DNA from: Piromyces finnis
Lineage: Eukaryota > Neocallimastigomycota > Neocallimastigomycetes > Neocallimastigales > Neocallimastigaceae
Direction of reading: 5' to 3'
NCBI GenBank assembly: GCA_002104945.1
Contig: MCFH01000008.1
Location: 488,501-552,500, forward strand
DNA length: 64,000 bases
Part shown: one piece after another, positions 51,734-62,445 of the stretch
Numbering within the stretch: the first letter of the stretch is position 1
Layout: each line of letters starts with the position of its first letter
Notes under the pieces: model-generated
What the model was told of the DNA's origin: nothing
Databases searched by the model: none
Seen by the model: the letters and a program-made list of their open reading frames with translations, nothing else
Made by a program: the position numbers and the translations under genes

Positions 51734-53812
51734 ATGGCTCCAATTAATCCAACTGAATTTGATGTTATTGTCATTGGTTCAGGTTCTGGTAGTAAAATAA
51801 CAAGACCAGCAGCAAAATTAGGTAACAAAGTTGCCATTGTTGAAAAGGTAAAAATTATAAAAACAGTAATAAAACTAGTTTTTACAAATATAAAAGAAAA
51901 AAAAAAAAAGGATATAAAAAAAATATTTATATAGATCATAAATCTCTATCATTATTTTAAAAAAAATGAATAACAATAATAATTATTATTAATTAAACTT
52001 TAGGGACCACTTGGAGGTACTTGTTTAAACAGAGGCTGTATTCCTTCTAAAATGGTATATTAATTATTAAATAATTCAATTACATTTTAATTGTTATTAT
52101 ATTTTTAAATCTTTTTTTTCTCTAAAAAATAAATAAAAAAATAATAAATAAATAAATAAACAATAAGAAAATATATTTTATAATTTAACATTTTATTAAT
52201 AAAATTCATAAAATAATTATATATATGTTATTATTATGGTAATAGTTAATTCATCCAGCTGACGTTATTAATGAAATTGAACATGCCAAAACATATGATA
52301 TTACTGTCCCAGCAGTAAATGATGTTACTATTGACAAAGCTAAATTAGTTAATTATGTTACTTCATATGTTGATGGTGAATCTGCTTCTATTGATCCAAT
52401 ATACGAAAAGGATCCAAATGTTACTCATATTAAAAAGGAATGTGCTTTTGTTGATGACCATACTCTTCGTATTAGAAAAACTGAAGGTGTTAATTCTGAC
52501 GATGATACTTACATTACTGGAAAGAAAATTTTTGTTGTTGCTGGTGCTAGACCAATTATTCCAAGAATTCCAGGTTTAGAAGGTACTCCATATATGACCT
52601 CAACTGAAGTTCTTCGTTGTCCAAAAACTTTCAAGAGAGTTATCATTATTGGTGGTGGATACATAGCTACTGAATTAGGTTACTAGTTAGTATAATTAAT
52701 ATTCGATTAAATAAACCTTATATTAATTAATAGATTATATAAAATTATTATTAATGTCAAACCAGTTTAAAATAAATTCAAAATCTATAAAATCTTATTA
52801 ATAATATTATTACATTTTTTAAATAATATTCATATATATATATTTATACAATGTACTCATAATTATAAATTAATAGCTTAGGAAAAACTGGTTCAGAAGT
52901 TACTTTCCTTGTTCGTAGCGGATTTGTTAAGAATGAAGATATTCAAGTTCAAGAAGAATTTACCAAAATCTTTAGTCAAATGTTTGATTGTCATTTTAAG
53001 GTTCAATTTACTAAGGTTGAATACAACAATGAAATTTTCAAGGTTTATGTTAATGAAAATGGTGAAGATAAGGTTTATGAAGCTGAAGGTTTGTTTGTTG
53101 CTACTGGTGTTACTCCAAATACCGATGTATTAGAAGTTAAGAATGCTGGTATTGAATTAGATAAACGTGGTTACATCAAAGTTGATGAATATTTAAGAAC
53201 CAATGTTCCACATATTTGGTCATGGGGTGATATCATTGGTAGAAACTTATTCCGTCACTCTGCCAATTTTGAAGGTGAATATGCTTTCCGTACAATCTTT
53301 GAAGAAACTCCAAAAGGTATTGAAATCAAACCAATTGATTATCCACCTGTTCCACATGCTATTTTCACTAACCCACAAATTGGAGGTGTTGGTTTAACCG
53401 AACAAGAAGCTAAGGCTAAAGGTATTGATTATGTTATTGGCCTTTGTCCATATAAAAACTCTGCTATGGGTGATGCTCTTCGTTCTAAGGATGGTTTTGT
53501 CAAATTAATATTTGAACGTTCTACAAGAAAATTAATTGGTGCTCATATCATTGGTGTTGAAGCTAGTAACATGATTCACATGGTAAATACCGCTTTTTTT
53601 TTATTATTATTAAAAGTTATTATTTTTAATATTTAAAAATATAGATATAAAAAATATTCAATACTAAGAATTCATTTATTCATATATTATAGTGTATTGC
53701 TTTCCTTCAATTTGGAGCTACTATTGATGATATGTTACGTACTATTTATATTCACCCAGCACTTCCAGAATTAGTTCGTAATGCAGCTCGTCGCGCTTTA
53801 CCAAATTTTTAA
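51734..53812 (+). CDS. FAD/NAD(P)-dependent disulfide oxidoreductase (dihydrolipoyl dehydrogenase / mycothione reductase-like)
   Basis: Five exons (51734-51847, 52004-52054, 52246-52685, 52877-53582, 53693-53812) give 476 residues, the normal size for pyridine nucleotide-disulfide oxidoreductases. The FAD fold is at the start (DVIVIGSGSGSK). The redox disulfide is Cys45-Cys50 (GGTCLNRGCIPSKM), the NAD(P) fold is IIIGGGYIATELGYYLG, and the second FAD contact is IWSWGDIIGR. The C-terminal dimer domain has the catalytic pair His458 and Glu463 (IHPALPE). The sequence before Cys is GTCLNRGCIPSK, and IHPADVINEIEHA follows. This subgroup is close to bacterial and archaeal dihydrolipoyl dehydrogenases of unsure substrate and to mycothione reductases. 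The exon 3 donor is GTTAGT, which completes a Tyr codon and removes a TAG. No organelle-targeting leader is visible, so it is probably cytosolic. Confidence 0.92.
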
Positions 53813-56800
53813 ATATATCTTCAATTATGATTACTAAATCTAAAATATAATAAAAAATGAAAAATGAAAATCCCAATAGTTATTATATTCATTTATAATA
53901 ATATTTGTACATTTTTTATATATATAAATTTATAATAGGTATTTATATAATTAGAATATAAAAATATTGCATAACTAAATTAATATTAATTATGTTAATT
54001 GTAATCTTTATAAATTTTTATAATAAATTAAAAAATATTATATAAACAAAAAATATATAAACTGATATTATTAATATCATTTATTATAATAATAAAAACC
54101 CAAAATTTTATTTAAAAAGGAATAAAATTTTGTATTTAAAGTAGAAAAAATAAAGTAACTCTATTAAAAAAGAAGAATCATGAAAATAAAAGAATTAATA
54201 TTTAATAATATTATATTAATATAAACTGTAAATATAGTAATAAGAAACTGAATAAAAAAATATTATGTTTTAATAGTTCTACGTAAAATAAAAAAAAAAA
54301 AAAAAAGAGAGAGAAACACCACCATTTTAATTGATGTTTTTAGATATTATTTTAAATCCACTAAGTATTATCAATTGTTGATTAAAAACACATAAAATAT
54401 AATTTATATAAAAAGTTACTTAGTAAATGGCAAAATACGATATTAAATATATATATTAGATTTAGTTTAGATTTTATAAAGGTTTATTATTGATAATATT
54501 ACTTTCCTTTAGAATATTTAATATTTTATTGAAAAAACTAGAGCAATTATTCTCATCGCATTAATACAATTGTTTCAATTTTTTATTACTATTATATCTA
54601 TTTTTTTTTTTAAAATTCTAAACATTTATAAAGATAATATTTATATAAAAGTATAATTAATGATTAGGTTTTGTAATTCTTTATATTATAGTTAATAGTT
54701 TTTTTTGTATTATAATACATTACAATAAATATTTTTCGATTTTTTGAATGAACGATTTTAATTTTTGAATTTAACATTTTTGTATTAAATATATTATATA
54801 TATATATTTTTTTTAAAGACATTAATATAACAATATTTACTACATCTTTATAAAATATTTAATGATAGTTATGATAGTAATTATAAGTTACCATAATTAT
54901 TAATATTATATTTGTCCATTTTCTTTCATATTTCTTTTTCTTTTTTTTTTTTTAATAGTGTTATGTCATTACTATTTAAGAAATATAAACTATTATGTAT
55001 CATTGTAATCATTGTATTACTCATTTTTACATATTTTGTGTAAAATGATTAAATCATATTTATGTATACATTATAGAATTATCCAAAAAAGGTATAAATT
55101 AAAACTTTCTATGTTATAGAAATTAGTGGCTTAGAAAAAATTAGCATTTTAAATTTTTTCTGTGAAATATTATAGCATTCTATACAAATACTATATTATG
55201 AAAAAGGCTAAAAAATATTAAAATATTTATGATAATAAAAAAGCTAAATAAATAAAGTTAAATATTGAATAAAATAGTAAATACAAAGTGACAATCACGT
55301 GTTTTATTATTATTATATTAATATTTATAAATTCATATGTTTTTATTCCATAAAAATTTAGCCAATTTTTCTATTATTAATTTAATTTCTATTTTATTAA
55401 ATATTAAAAATATTATTATTTTAGCTTTATAATATTTTATAATATAAAGAGGCTATTAATTATAAACTGTTTTATTTTATATATATTTATTATTTTTATA
55501 TTTTATTTATATAATTTAAAACTTCAATCTAATTATCTTTTAACATTAGATAAAGTTTAAAATTACTTTTATTTATATTCATCAATTTTATAATTGGTTA
55601 CACAATAGAATATATTATATACTTTTTTAAGTAGGCTTATTATTCAAAAAACTTTCATGCATTTATAATATTATTTATATTTAATATATTGAATATATTA
55701 CAATCCAATATAAATAATAAATTTATTTAATATAATGTACTATATGAAATAGTATATTATTATTTGTTTCAATATTTTTTATTATTAAATAAAGTTAGCT
55801 CTTGAGAGATATTTAATTAATACTAATATATTATATTATAATCAAATATATGATTGTAAGTTTTTTAAATAATAAATTTATTAAAGTTAAAATTCATCAA
55901 TTAAATATAAAAAGGATTCTCTATTTCCCAAAGAAATTTTAAGACTAAATAAAAAAATAAAATAAATTATTTTATTCAAATAAACAATAATTACTAATAA
56001 ATATGTCTTTTTTTTTTTTTTTTTTTAATTATTTAAATAAATGAAAAATTAATCGTAAAAAGAATGATAAGTAAATAAGAAATAAAAAAAGGACTGTTTA
56101 TAATTTACTGAATGAAAGAATTAATTAAACCATAATAATGTAAAATTGTTCAGTTAAATTATTAATAAATTTAAAGAATTTTTAAAATTTATAATAGTTA
56201 TTAAATTTATTGGAATATAAATAAAAATTATTGAAAAAAGAAATTATAATGATTATTTATTATGTTAATAATTATTTTAAATAATAATACCCAACAACTT
56301 AATAATAGAATTATTTAATTTATCAAAATATACAATTTTTAGTTTTTTATATATTAAAAAAGATAATAAAACAATTAATCACAGTTTTTTTCTAAATTAG
56401 ACAATATTTTAAAGGAACTTATTTTTATATTAATAACTATTTATTCTACAAATTATTTATTAAAAAAATTTCGAATACAATTAATATTCTTTTGAAGATT
56501 GTAAATTAAAAGCTAATAAATTATATAGAAATAGCAATAAAAGTATAATATTATCATATTTAATATTCGGTTTAAATACTAATAATAACATATTATAAAA
56601 TCGTATTATTAATATTAAAATATAAGTAGTAACAAACTATATATTATTGAAATTTATAATTCAATTAATAAAGTAACCGAATTAATTAAAAAAAAAAGAA
56701 GAAAATTAAAAAAAATTTTGTACTAAGTTTTGATTATTAAAATTAAGAAAAATATACATTTATTGATTAATTAAATGTTATTGATAATTTATAGTAATAT

Positions 56801-57150
56801 TCCATACTTTGTCAAGAATAACCATAATTAATTTATAGAGTGTTTTTTTTTAAAAAAATTTAATATTGTAAAATAATTATTATTTTATTTTTAAGTAACA
56901 TTTTAAAACTCTATGATTTAATAAATTTAAAAAATATAAATTTAATTATTAAAAGGTAAATCCTTCATTAAATACTATCAACTTAAAGGTATAGTAACTT
57001 TTTTAAATATATTAATTAGACATATTTTTATTATATTGTATTTAATTGTTATAAAAAAATATATCTTGAAATAATATTTATTAAATATAATTTGTTATTA
57101 TCATTATTATTATTATTATTATGAAAAAACAGACAGAACGATAATTAAAC
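53813..57150. other. 3.3-kb spacer, no gene seen
   Basis: AT-rich throughout, with homopolymers at 54290-54306 and 56011-56027 and no frame with protein character. It must carry the 3' end of the oxidoreductase gene and the promoter of the second RhoGEF; the 57100-57120 (ATT)n run is in the latter's leader. Confidence 0.6.
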
Positions 57151-60100
57151 ATGAAAAAACAAAATATAAATAATCAATCCAATTTAATATCATCAACATT
57201 AAAAGATGATACATTAGTAGATGAAAATATGGATAGTGCATACTCACAATCGTCTTCAATATCAACTTTAAATGCTAATACTTTATTAACAGAAAAAGAT
57301 CGTGATAATAAAGGAAATGAAAATAAAGATGATAGTGAATTTTCTCAATTTAAATATAAAACAGTGCATCCCTTAAATTCTGATTCTATAATAACTAAAA
57401 TTACAGATAGCTTTAATGATGAAAAAGAAAAATTACTTGAAAAAAGTTTGAGTTTGAAATCTATTGAAGAAACTAAAGAATTTATCAAAGGATTAGAAAA
57501 ATACCCACAAATGACTTCTTCACCAATTAAGCAAGAATTTAATTCTTATGAAGTGTTAAATAAAAAATCTAACACAAATATACCAACTACAACAATAAAT
57601 AATTCAAAAGGTAGTAATATTAATAATACAAATATATGTCTTTCATCAAATTCATCAACAGAAAAGTCTTCTCAAAAATCTGAATTCGAAAATGAAGAAA
57701 TATCATATGTTATTGGATGCGATTCGACATCTTCTTTTATTATTCCTTTTGAAGAAGAATCTTTACTCTCAGATGATATGAAAAGACAATCTTATTGTAG
57801 TATTTCGAGTGATCCAAATTATCGTTTATCCATATCAAGTATATCAAATATTGATTTAAATAATAAACGTCAATCTATATATTCTAATTCTTCCAACATA
57901 AATAATAATAGTAATAATATATCAAAAGTTAATTTACCCAATTTTTCTTCCGAAATTTTACAAGTTTCTAGTTTTACACCACCAATGTCACCAACAATAT
58001 CAACTAAATTAGTGTCTAATAATAACCAAAAAGGAAATGCTAACCCAACAATAGTACTTTCGGAGTCATCAAATTCAAATAATTCTATTACATCTTTCAA
58101 TAGTCAGTCAATTGATATAAATAGTAAAGTACTTTACGATAAATCAATCTTACGACCAGTAGGGTCAAAAGAAATCAAAGAGGAGAAATCTTTATTTGAT
58201 AAATCCTTTATCGGTCAAGTAGAAAATAAAGATGATAATGTACCATTTGATAGATCATTTTTACGTCAAATTGAAGGTAAAAATACTAAATATGTAAAAT
58301 CAATAAAGGATGAAAAATCTTTGATTAACAAAACATCTTTAAATCAAGTTGATAATAAGGAAGGGAATTTTTCTAAAAATAGAAAATATAAACCAAAGGA
58401 TATTAAAATTAATACAAAGCCTGATATTTCATGTAATGATAAAAATAATTTAAATGAAGAAAGTCGGGGTCGTCCTATAAACCTTTTTAGTGATAATATA
58501 TTTGTTCGTAGAAGTCGTTCTCAAGGCTCTACTATAAGTTCACCCATAAGAAAGGAAATTATTTCTCCTACCGAGATTCAAAAAGTTACTAGACGTAAAA
58601 ATAGAACCAGTGATCCATGTACTCCTCTATTACGTCATAATAAATCAACGTCAGTAATAAGTAGTAGATCACCTTCTAATGAAATTTCAACACGAGAACA
58701 TATAAATTCTCATTCATTAAAATCAAAGTTAAATAGTTTGAAAAATTCTGAAAATGGTTTAAGGAGGTCAAGTTCATATAGTTGTATTCAAATGTCATCA
58801 ACTTCAACATCTCTTCCATCATCTACATCTAATAATAGATTCCCATTAAAATCATCAAGTTCTATAATATTAAATTCAAATTTAAAGATAGAAAGTACGA
58901 AGCTGAATCCATTAGTGAATAGTGATGATGAAACACATACTCCTCAAAAGGTAATTGATAATTTAAATAAACTGAATGTTGAATCAAAAAAGACAACCAT
59001 GTCAGATATACCTAAAATTATTCTTTCTATGGCTGAATTTATTGGAGTTATTTTTGTTAATAAATCTAATCAATTATTAAGCTATTTTGAAGAACGATAT
59101 CCAAAATTTCATACTATTATTTCCATTTTACAAGTAATAACAAAATACATTCCAAACGCAATTTTTAAAAGTAGTGAAATTTTACGACAAGGTTATGTTA
59201 AGATAATGAATCGCATTCATGTATTAAAAAACTTCTGTGAATCAAATAATATACCATTCCCAGATATAAATCAATTTATTCGACTTTTTAATATTTTAAA
59301 GAACCAAATTATTGAAAAGATAATGCTAGCAAAAGACGGACAATTACAACTACCATCTAATTTTAGTGCATTTATGGCTAAAATATATGAAATTCTAAGT
59401 AGAACACCAAAGAAAAGCAGACTTGCATTATCCAAGAATAACATTAAAAATATTTGTATAAGTGGACCAGTTGGAGGACATCCAATTGGAACAGGAAAAT
59501 ATAACCAATATAATCATAATAGTAAGACAAATGAAACACAATCTTCTATTTCTATTACATTAGTTCAAAATGATCAAAATAGTTCTGATATAAATTTATA
59601 TGATGTTAAAAAGATAAAAGAATCAAATGAAAGTGATACTGAAATTATTTCATTTAATCATAAAATTAAATCGAAAATTTCTTCTCCCTCTTCTTCTTAT
59701 GATGAAAGTAGTATTATAACAAAATCTCTATCAAATGATTCTACTATTAAGGAAGGTTCATACCCTTTCTTTAAACATCGTTCGGAAAAGAACATTAATA
59801 CAAATAGATATTTTGATGATATAAATACAACTATTAATAATAGAAACAGTTATCAAAGTTCAGATTCATTATATGTTTCTGATAATAGTCGTATTTTTAC
59901 TCAAAACAACAAACATAACGAGATGGGGGAAAATTTTCATCATCATCATAAAATTTCAGTTACATCAAACGACAGTGTTACTGAACCAATTATAAAAGAT
60001 AATATTAATGTAAATAATTTGATTGAGCTTTTTGAAAAACAAATGAGTCAAACTAAAATTCTAAATAGTGATTTTAATGATAATGAAAGTTTAAAACTTC

Positions 60101-62445
60101 CATCTCAACCACCTCAAGTTAATCCAAGAACCCATTCATTAAGATATTCTTTAAAACAAAGACAGCAAAAAACAGATTCAATGGTTTCAGATGATAGGAT
60201 TAGTATTTCCACATCTGACTCAAGTGAATTTGAAAAAGTTGATTTTGATGAAAATCTTAGTAAAAAAGCAATTGTAAATTATTCTTCTGGTCATAGAAGA
60301 TCACACAGTCAACCGGATGATAGCTATTTGAATAATCAAGAAGAAAGAGAGAATGATATTTCTCTGTCTCAAGAAGTATCATCAGAACTTCGCCATAAGT
60401 TTACAAAAATTCAGGATAATCGTATTAGAAGTAAGGAATCAATTCGTTCTCAATCAATGATTTTTAACAAAGAAAAATTTCAAAAATCAAATCAAAATGA
60501 GCTTTTAATGGCAGTTAAAAAGTTAAAACCAGTATCTTCAAGTACACGACTTTCTGTTCCTACTGTTGATATTAGAAGCATAAATAACGATGTAACTCTA
60601 GTTGATCAAGAAAAAATCTTAGGACCTGTCGTTAATAATATTAGTGATCCTATATCCCAAACTAAATCATTAACATATAAACGTGATAGAATTGTGGAAG
60701 AGCTTTTCCAAACTGAGAAGACTTATGTTAAAGAATTAGCTAGTATTGTTCATTTATATTTAGATCCATTAGATACAGTGCCAGGCCACTTTTTAGATAT
60801 GCAAGAATATAAAACATTGTTTGGAAATTTACGTGATATTTTTGATTTTCATAATGAAGCGTTTGCTCCACGTTTAGAGAAATCATGTTTTCCAGAACGT
60901 AATAAATCTATTGTTCCACCTCCGTCTGTTGGATCTTTCTTCCAATTAAATGCACCTGTTTTGGCAAATTTATATGGAGAATACTATACCAATTCTAATA
61001 TGGCAAATAACTTTTTAACTAGGATTCAAAATTCTAAGTCTAACCGGTTTTCTACTTCATTAGTAAATAATAAACCAAAGGAATCTATATTTAAAAAAGA
61101 AAATAAAAAGCGTTTGAAGAAATTTAAAACTTTTCTTCAATGGGTATGTGGTCAACCTGAACATACTCAAATGAGTCTTCAAGGATATCTTCTTTTGCCT
61201 GTTCAGCGATTACCACGTTATTTATTACTTCTTGAGCAGCTTTTAAAAAACACTCGTGAAACTGATAAAGAATACCGTGATTTAAATAAAGCTAAAGAAG
61301 CAATTCGCATGGTTGTTGAACAATGTAATGAAAGAATTCGTCATTTTGAAGAAAGACAACATGTAATTGAAATAATAAGTAATATTCGTCTTTGTTCTTC
61401 TAATGTTCATTCTATTGGTGGTAAGGTCATTAAGAATTCCAGTAGCTCATATAATAAGCGTCTTTTATTGGATACTGTTCCTGCAAAGACAAAAGTAGAG
61501 TTCTTCGTTAAACTTCAAAATTTAACAAAGTTGGATGAGCTTCGTTTAATTAAGGAAGGACGATTCCAAATTTATAAGGTGAAACAATGTGATTCAAAAG
61601 TCACAGGAAATAAGAAAAATAAAAATAATAGGCGTGAACCAACTAATTTTTCAAATTCACCAGCATTAAGAGCTCAGAGGATTGCTCAAAGAACTACAGG
61701 TAAGGAAAGAAAAAGTATTAGTGAAAATGATATGAGAAGCAAAGAAGATAATGAAGTTTCAATGATAGATTCTTCAGCCTTTTCTCCTTCTTTAAATTCA
61801 ATTTCACCTATGATTTACAACACAGTAATGAAGATGTCTATGTCACCAAAACTTCGTTCAATATCATCATCATCTACACCTCCATCATCATCAAATAAAA
61901 AAAGAAAAACAAGAAGACGTTCATCATTAGAGTCTTTATCACCACCATTTATTAAGATATTACAAGATGATAAAACATCTATAAATAATATGAATAAAAT
62001 GAATAAAATTATTGAAGATGATGATATATCTAAAAATAAAAAACTCACATTACCAACTACTAAAGAAGACGAAGAAATCAATGAAATTAATCAAGTTTCA
62101 AAACATCATTCTCTCTCAACAATCAATTTAAAGGAATCTTTATCAATCACTAATGATTTAATTAATCCATCTTTTGCTATTTGGGAACAAGTATATTTAA
62201 TTAATAATAATTTAGTAGAAGTGTTATCATCAACTAATGAATTAGTACGTATTATGGAATTAGTAAAACCAAAGGTTGGTCATTTACCAAACTCTATTAT
62301 TAACCCTGGATGTCAAGTTGATATTATTGATGAAAATGGAATACAAATGTTAACTGTTTGTGATGGTCATACCATGATTTATTTAATGGGATTAAAAGAA
62401 GAACTTTTTGAATGGAAAGAAGCAATCAATAAAATATTACAATAG
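57151..62445 (+). CDS. Rho guanine nucleotide exchange factor (DH-PH), second in the window
   Basis: A single uninterrupted frame of 1764 residues. The first 600 are Ser/Asn/Lys-rich and disordered. Residues about 617-755 form an ordered, helix-rich block (SDIPKIILSMAEFIGVIFVN ... LSRTPKKSR) that I cannot assign. After another disordered stretch the DH domain runs from about 1175 to 1400: RDRIVEELFQTEKTYVKEL, then APVLANLYGEYYTNSNMANN, SLQGYLLLPVQRLPRYLLLL and VVEQCNERIRHFEER. The PH domain starts near 1450 (VEFFVKLQNLTKLDELRLI). It is broken by about 180 Ser/Lys-rich residues and ends in LMGLKEELFEWKEAINKIL. The block order and DH signature match the giant RhoGEF at 22378-29947. It would activate a Rho GTPase; which one cannot be told from sequence. 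Confidence 0.94.
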   Translation: MKKQNINNQSNLISSTLKDDTLVDENMDSAYSQSSSISTLNANTLLTEKDRDNKGNENKDDSEFSQFKYKTVHPLNSDSIITKITDSFNDEKEKLLEKSLSLKSIEETKEFIKGLEKYPQMTSSPIKQEFNSYEVLNKKSNTNIPTTTINNSKGSNINNTNICLSSNSSTEKSSQKSEFENEEISYVIGCDSTSSFIIPFEEESLLSDDMKRQSYCSISSDPNYRLSISSISNIDLNNKRQSIYSNSSNINNNSNNISKVNLPNFSSEILQVSSFTPPMSPTISTKLVSNNNQKGNANPTIVLSESSNSNNSITSFNSQSIDINSKVLYDKSILRPVGSKEIKEEKSLFDKSFIGQVENKDDNVPFDRSFLRQIEGKNTKYVKSIKDEKSLINKTSLNQVDNKEGNFSKNRKYKPKDIKINTKPDISCNDKNNLNEESRGRPINLFSDNIFVRRSRSQGSTISSPIRKEIISPTEIQKVTRRKNRTSDPCTPLLRHNKSTSVISSRSPSNEISTREHINSHSLKSKLNSLKNSENGLRRSSSYSCIQMSSTSTSLPSSTSNNRFPLKSSSSIILNSNLKIESTKLNPLVNSDDETHTPQKVIDNLNKLNVESKKTTMSDIPKIILSMAEFIGVIFVNKSNQLLSYFEERYPKFHTIISILQVITKYIPNAIFKSSEILRQGYVKIMNRIHVLKNFCESNNIPFPDINQFIRLFNILKNQIIEKIMLAKDGQLQLPSNFSAFMAKIYEILSRTPKKSRLALSKNNIKNICISGPVGGHPIGTGKYNQYNHNSKTNETQSSISITLVQNDQNSSDINLYDVKKIKESNESDTEIISFNHKIKSKISSPSSSYDESSIITKSLSNDSTIKEGSYPFFKHRSEKNINTNRYFDDINTTINNRNSYQSSDSLYVSDNSRIFTQNNKHNEMGENFHHHHKISVTSNDSVTEPIIKDNINVNNLIELFEKQMSQTKILNSDFNDNESLKLPSQPPQVNPRTHSLRYSLKQRQQKTDSMVSDDRISISTSDSSEFEKVDFDENLSKKAIVNYSSGHRRSHSQPDDSYLNNQEERENDISLSQEVSSELRHKFTKIQDNRIRSKESIRSQSMIFNKEKFQKSNQNELLMAVKKLKPVSSSTRLSVPTVDIRSINNDVTLVDQEKILGPVVNNISDPISQTKSLTYKRDRIVEELFQTEKTYVKELASIVHLYLDPLDTVPGHFLDMQEYKTLFGNLRDIFDFHNEAFAPRLEKSCFPERNKSIVPPPSVGSFFQLNAPVLANLYGEYYTNSNMANNFLTRIQNSKSNRFSTSLVNNKPKESIFKKENKKRLKKFKTFLQWVCGQPEHTQMSLQGYLLLPVQRLPRYLLLLEQLLKNTRETDKEYRDLNKAKEAIRMVVEQCNERIRHFEERQHVIEIISNIRLCSSNVHSIGGKVIKNSSSSYNKRLLLDTVPAKTKVEFFVKLQNLTKLDELRLIKEGRFQIYKVKQCDSKVTGNKKNKNNRREPTNFSNSPALRAQRIAQRTTGKERKSISENDMRSKEDNEVSMIDSSAFSPSLNSISPMIYNTVMKMSMSPKLRSISSSSTPPSSSNKKRKTRRRSSLESLSPPFIKILQDDKTSINNMNKMNKIIEDDDISKNKKLTLPTTKEDEEINEINQVSKHHSLSTINLKESLSITNDLINPSFAIWEQVYLINNNLVEVLSSTNELVRIMELVKPKVGHLPNSIINPGCQVDIIDENGIQMLTVCDGHTMIYLMGLKEELFEWKEAINKILQ

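Noticed and set aside
52678-52686. In-frame TAG in the oxidoreductase as a nonsense mutation
   Set aside because: A GTTAGT donor inside the TAG and the acceptor at 52875-52876 restore GYYLGKTG, the expected continuation of the NAD-binding fold.
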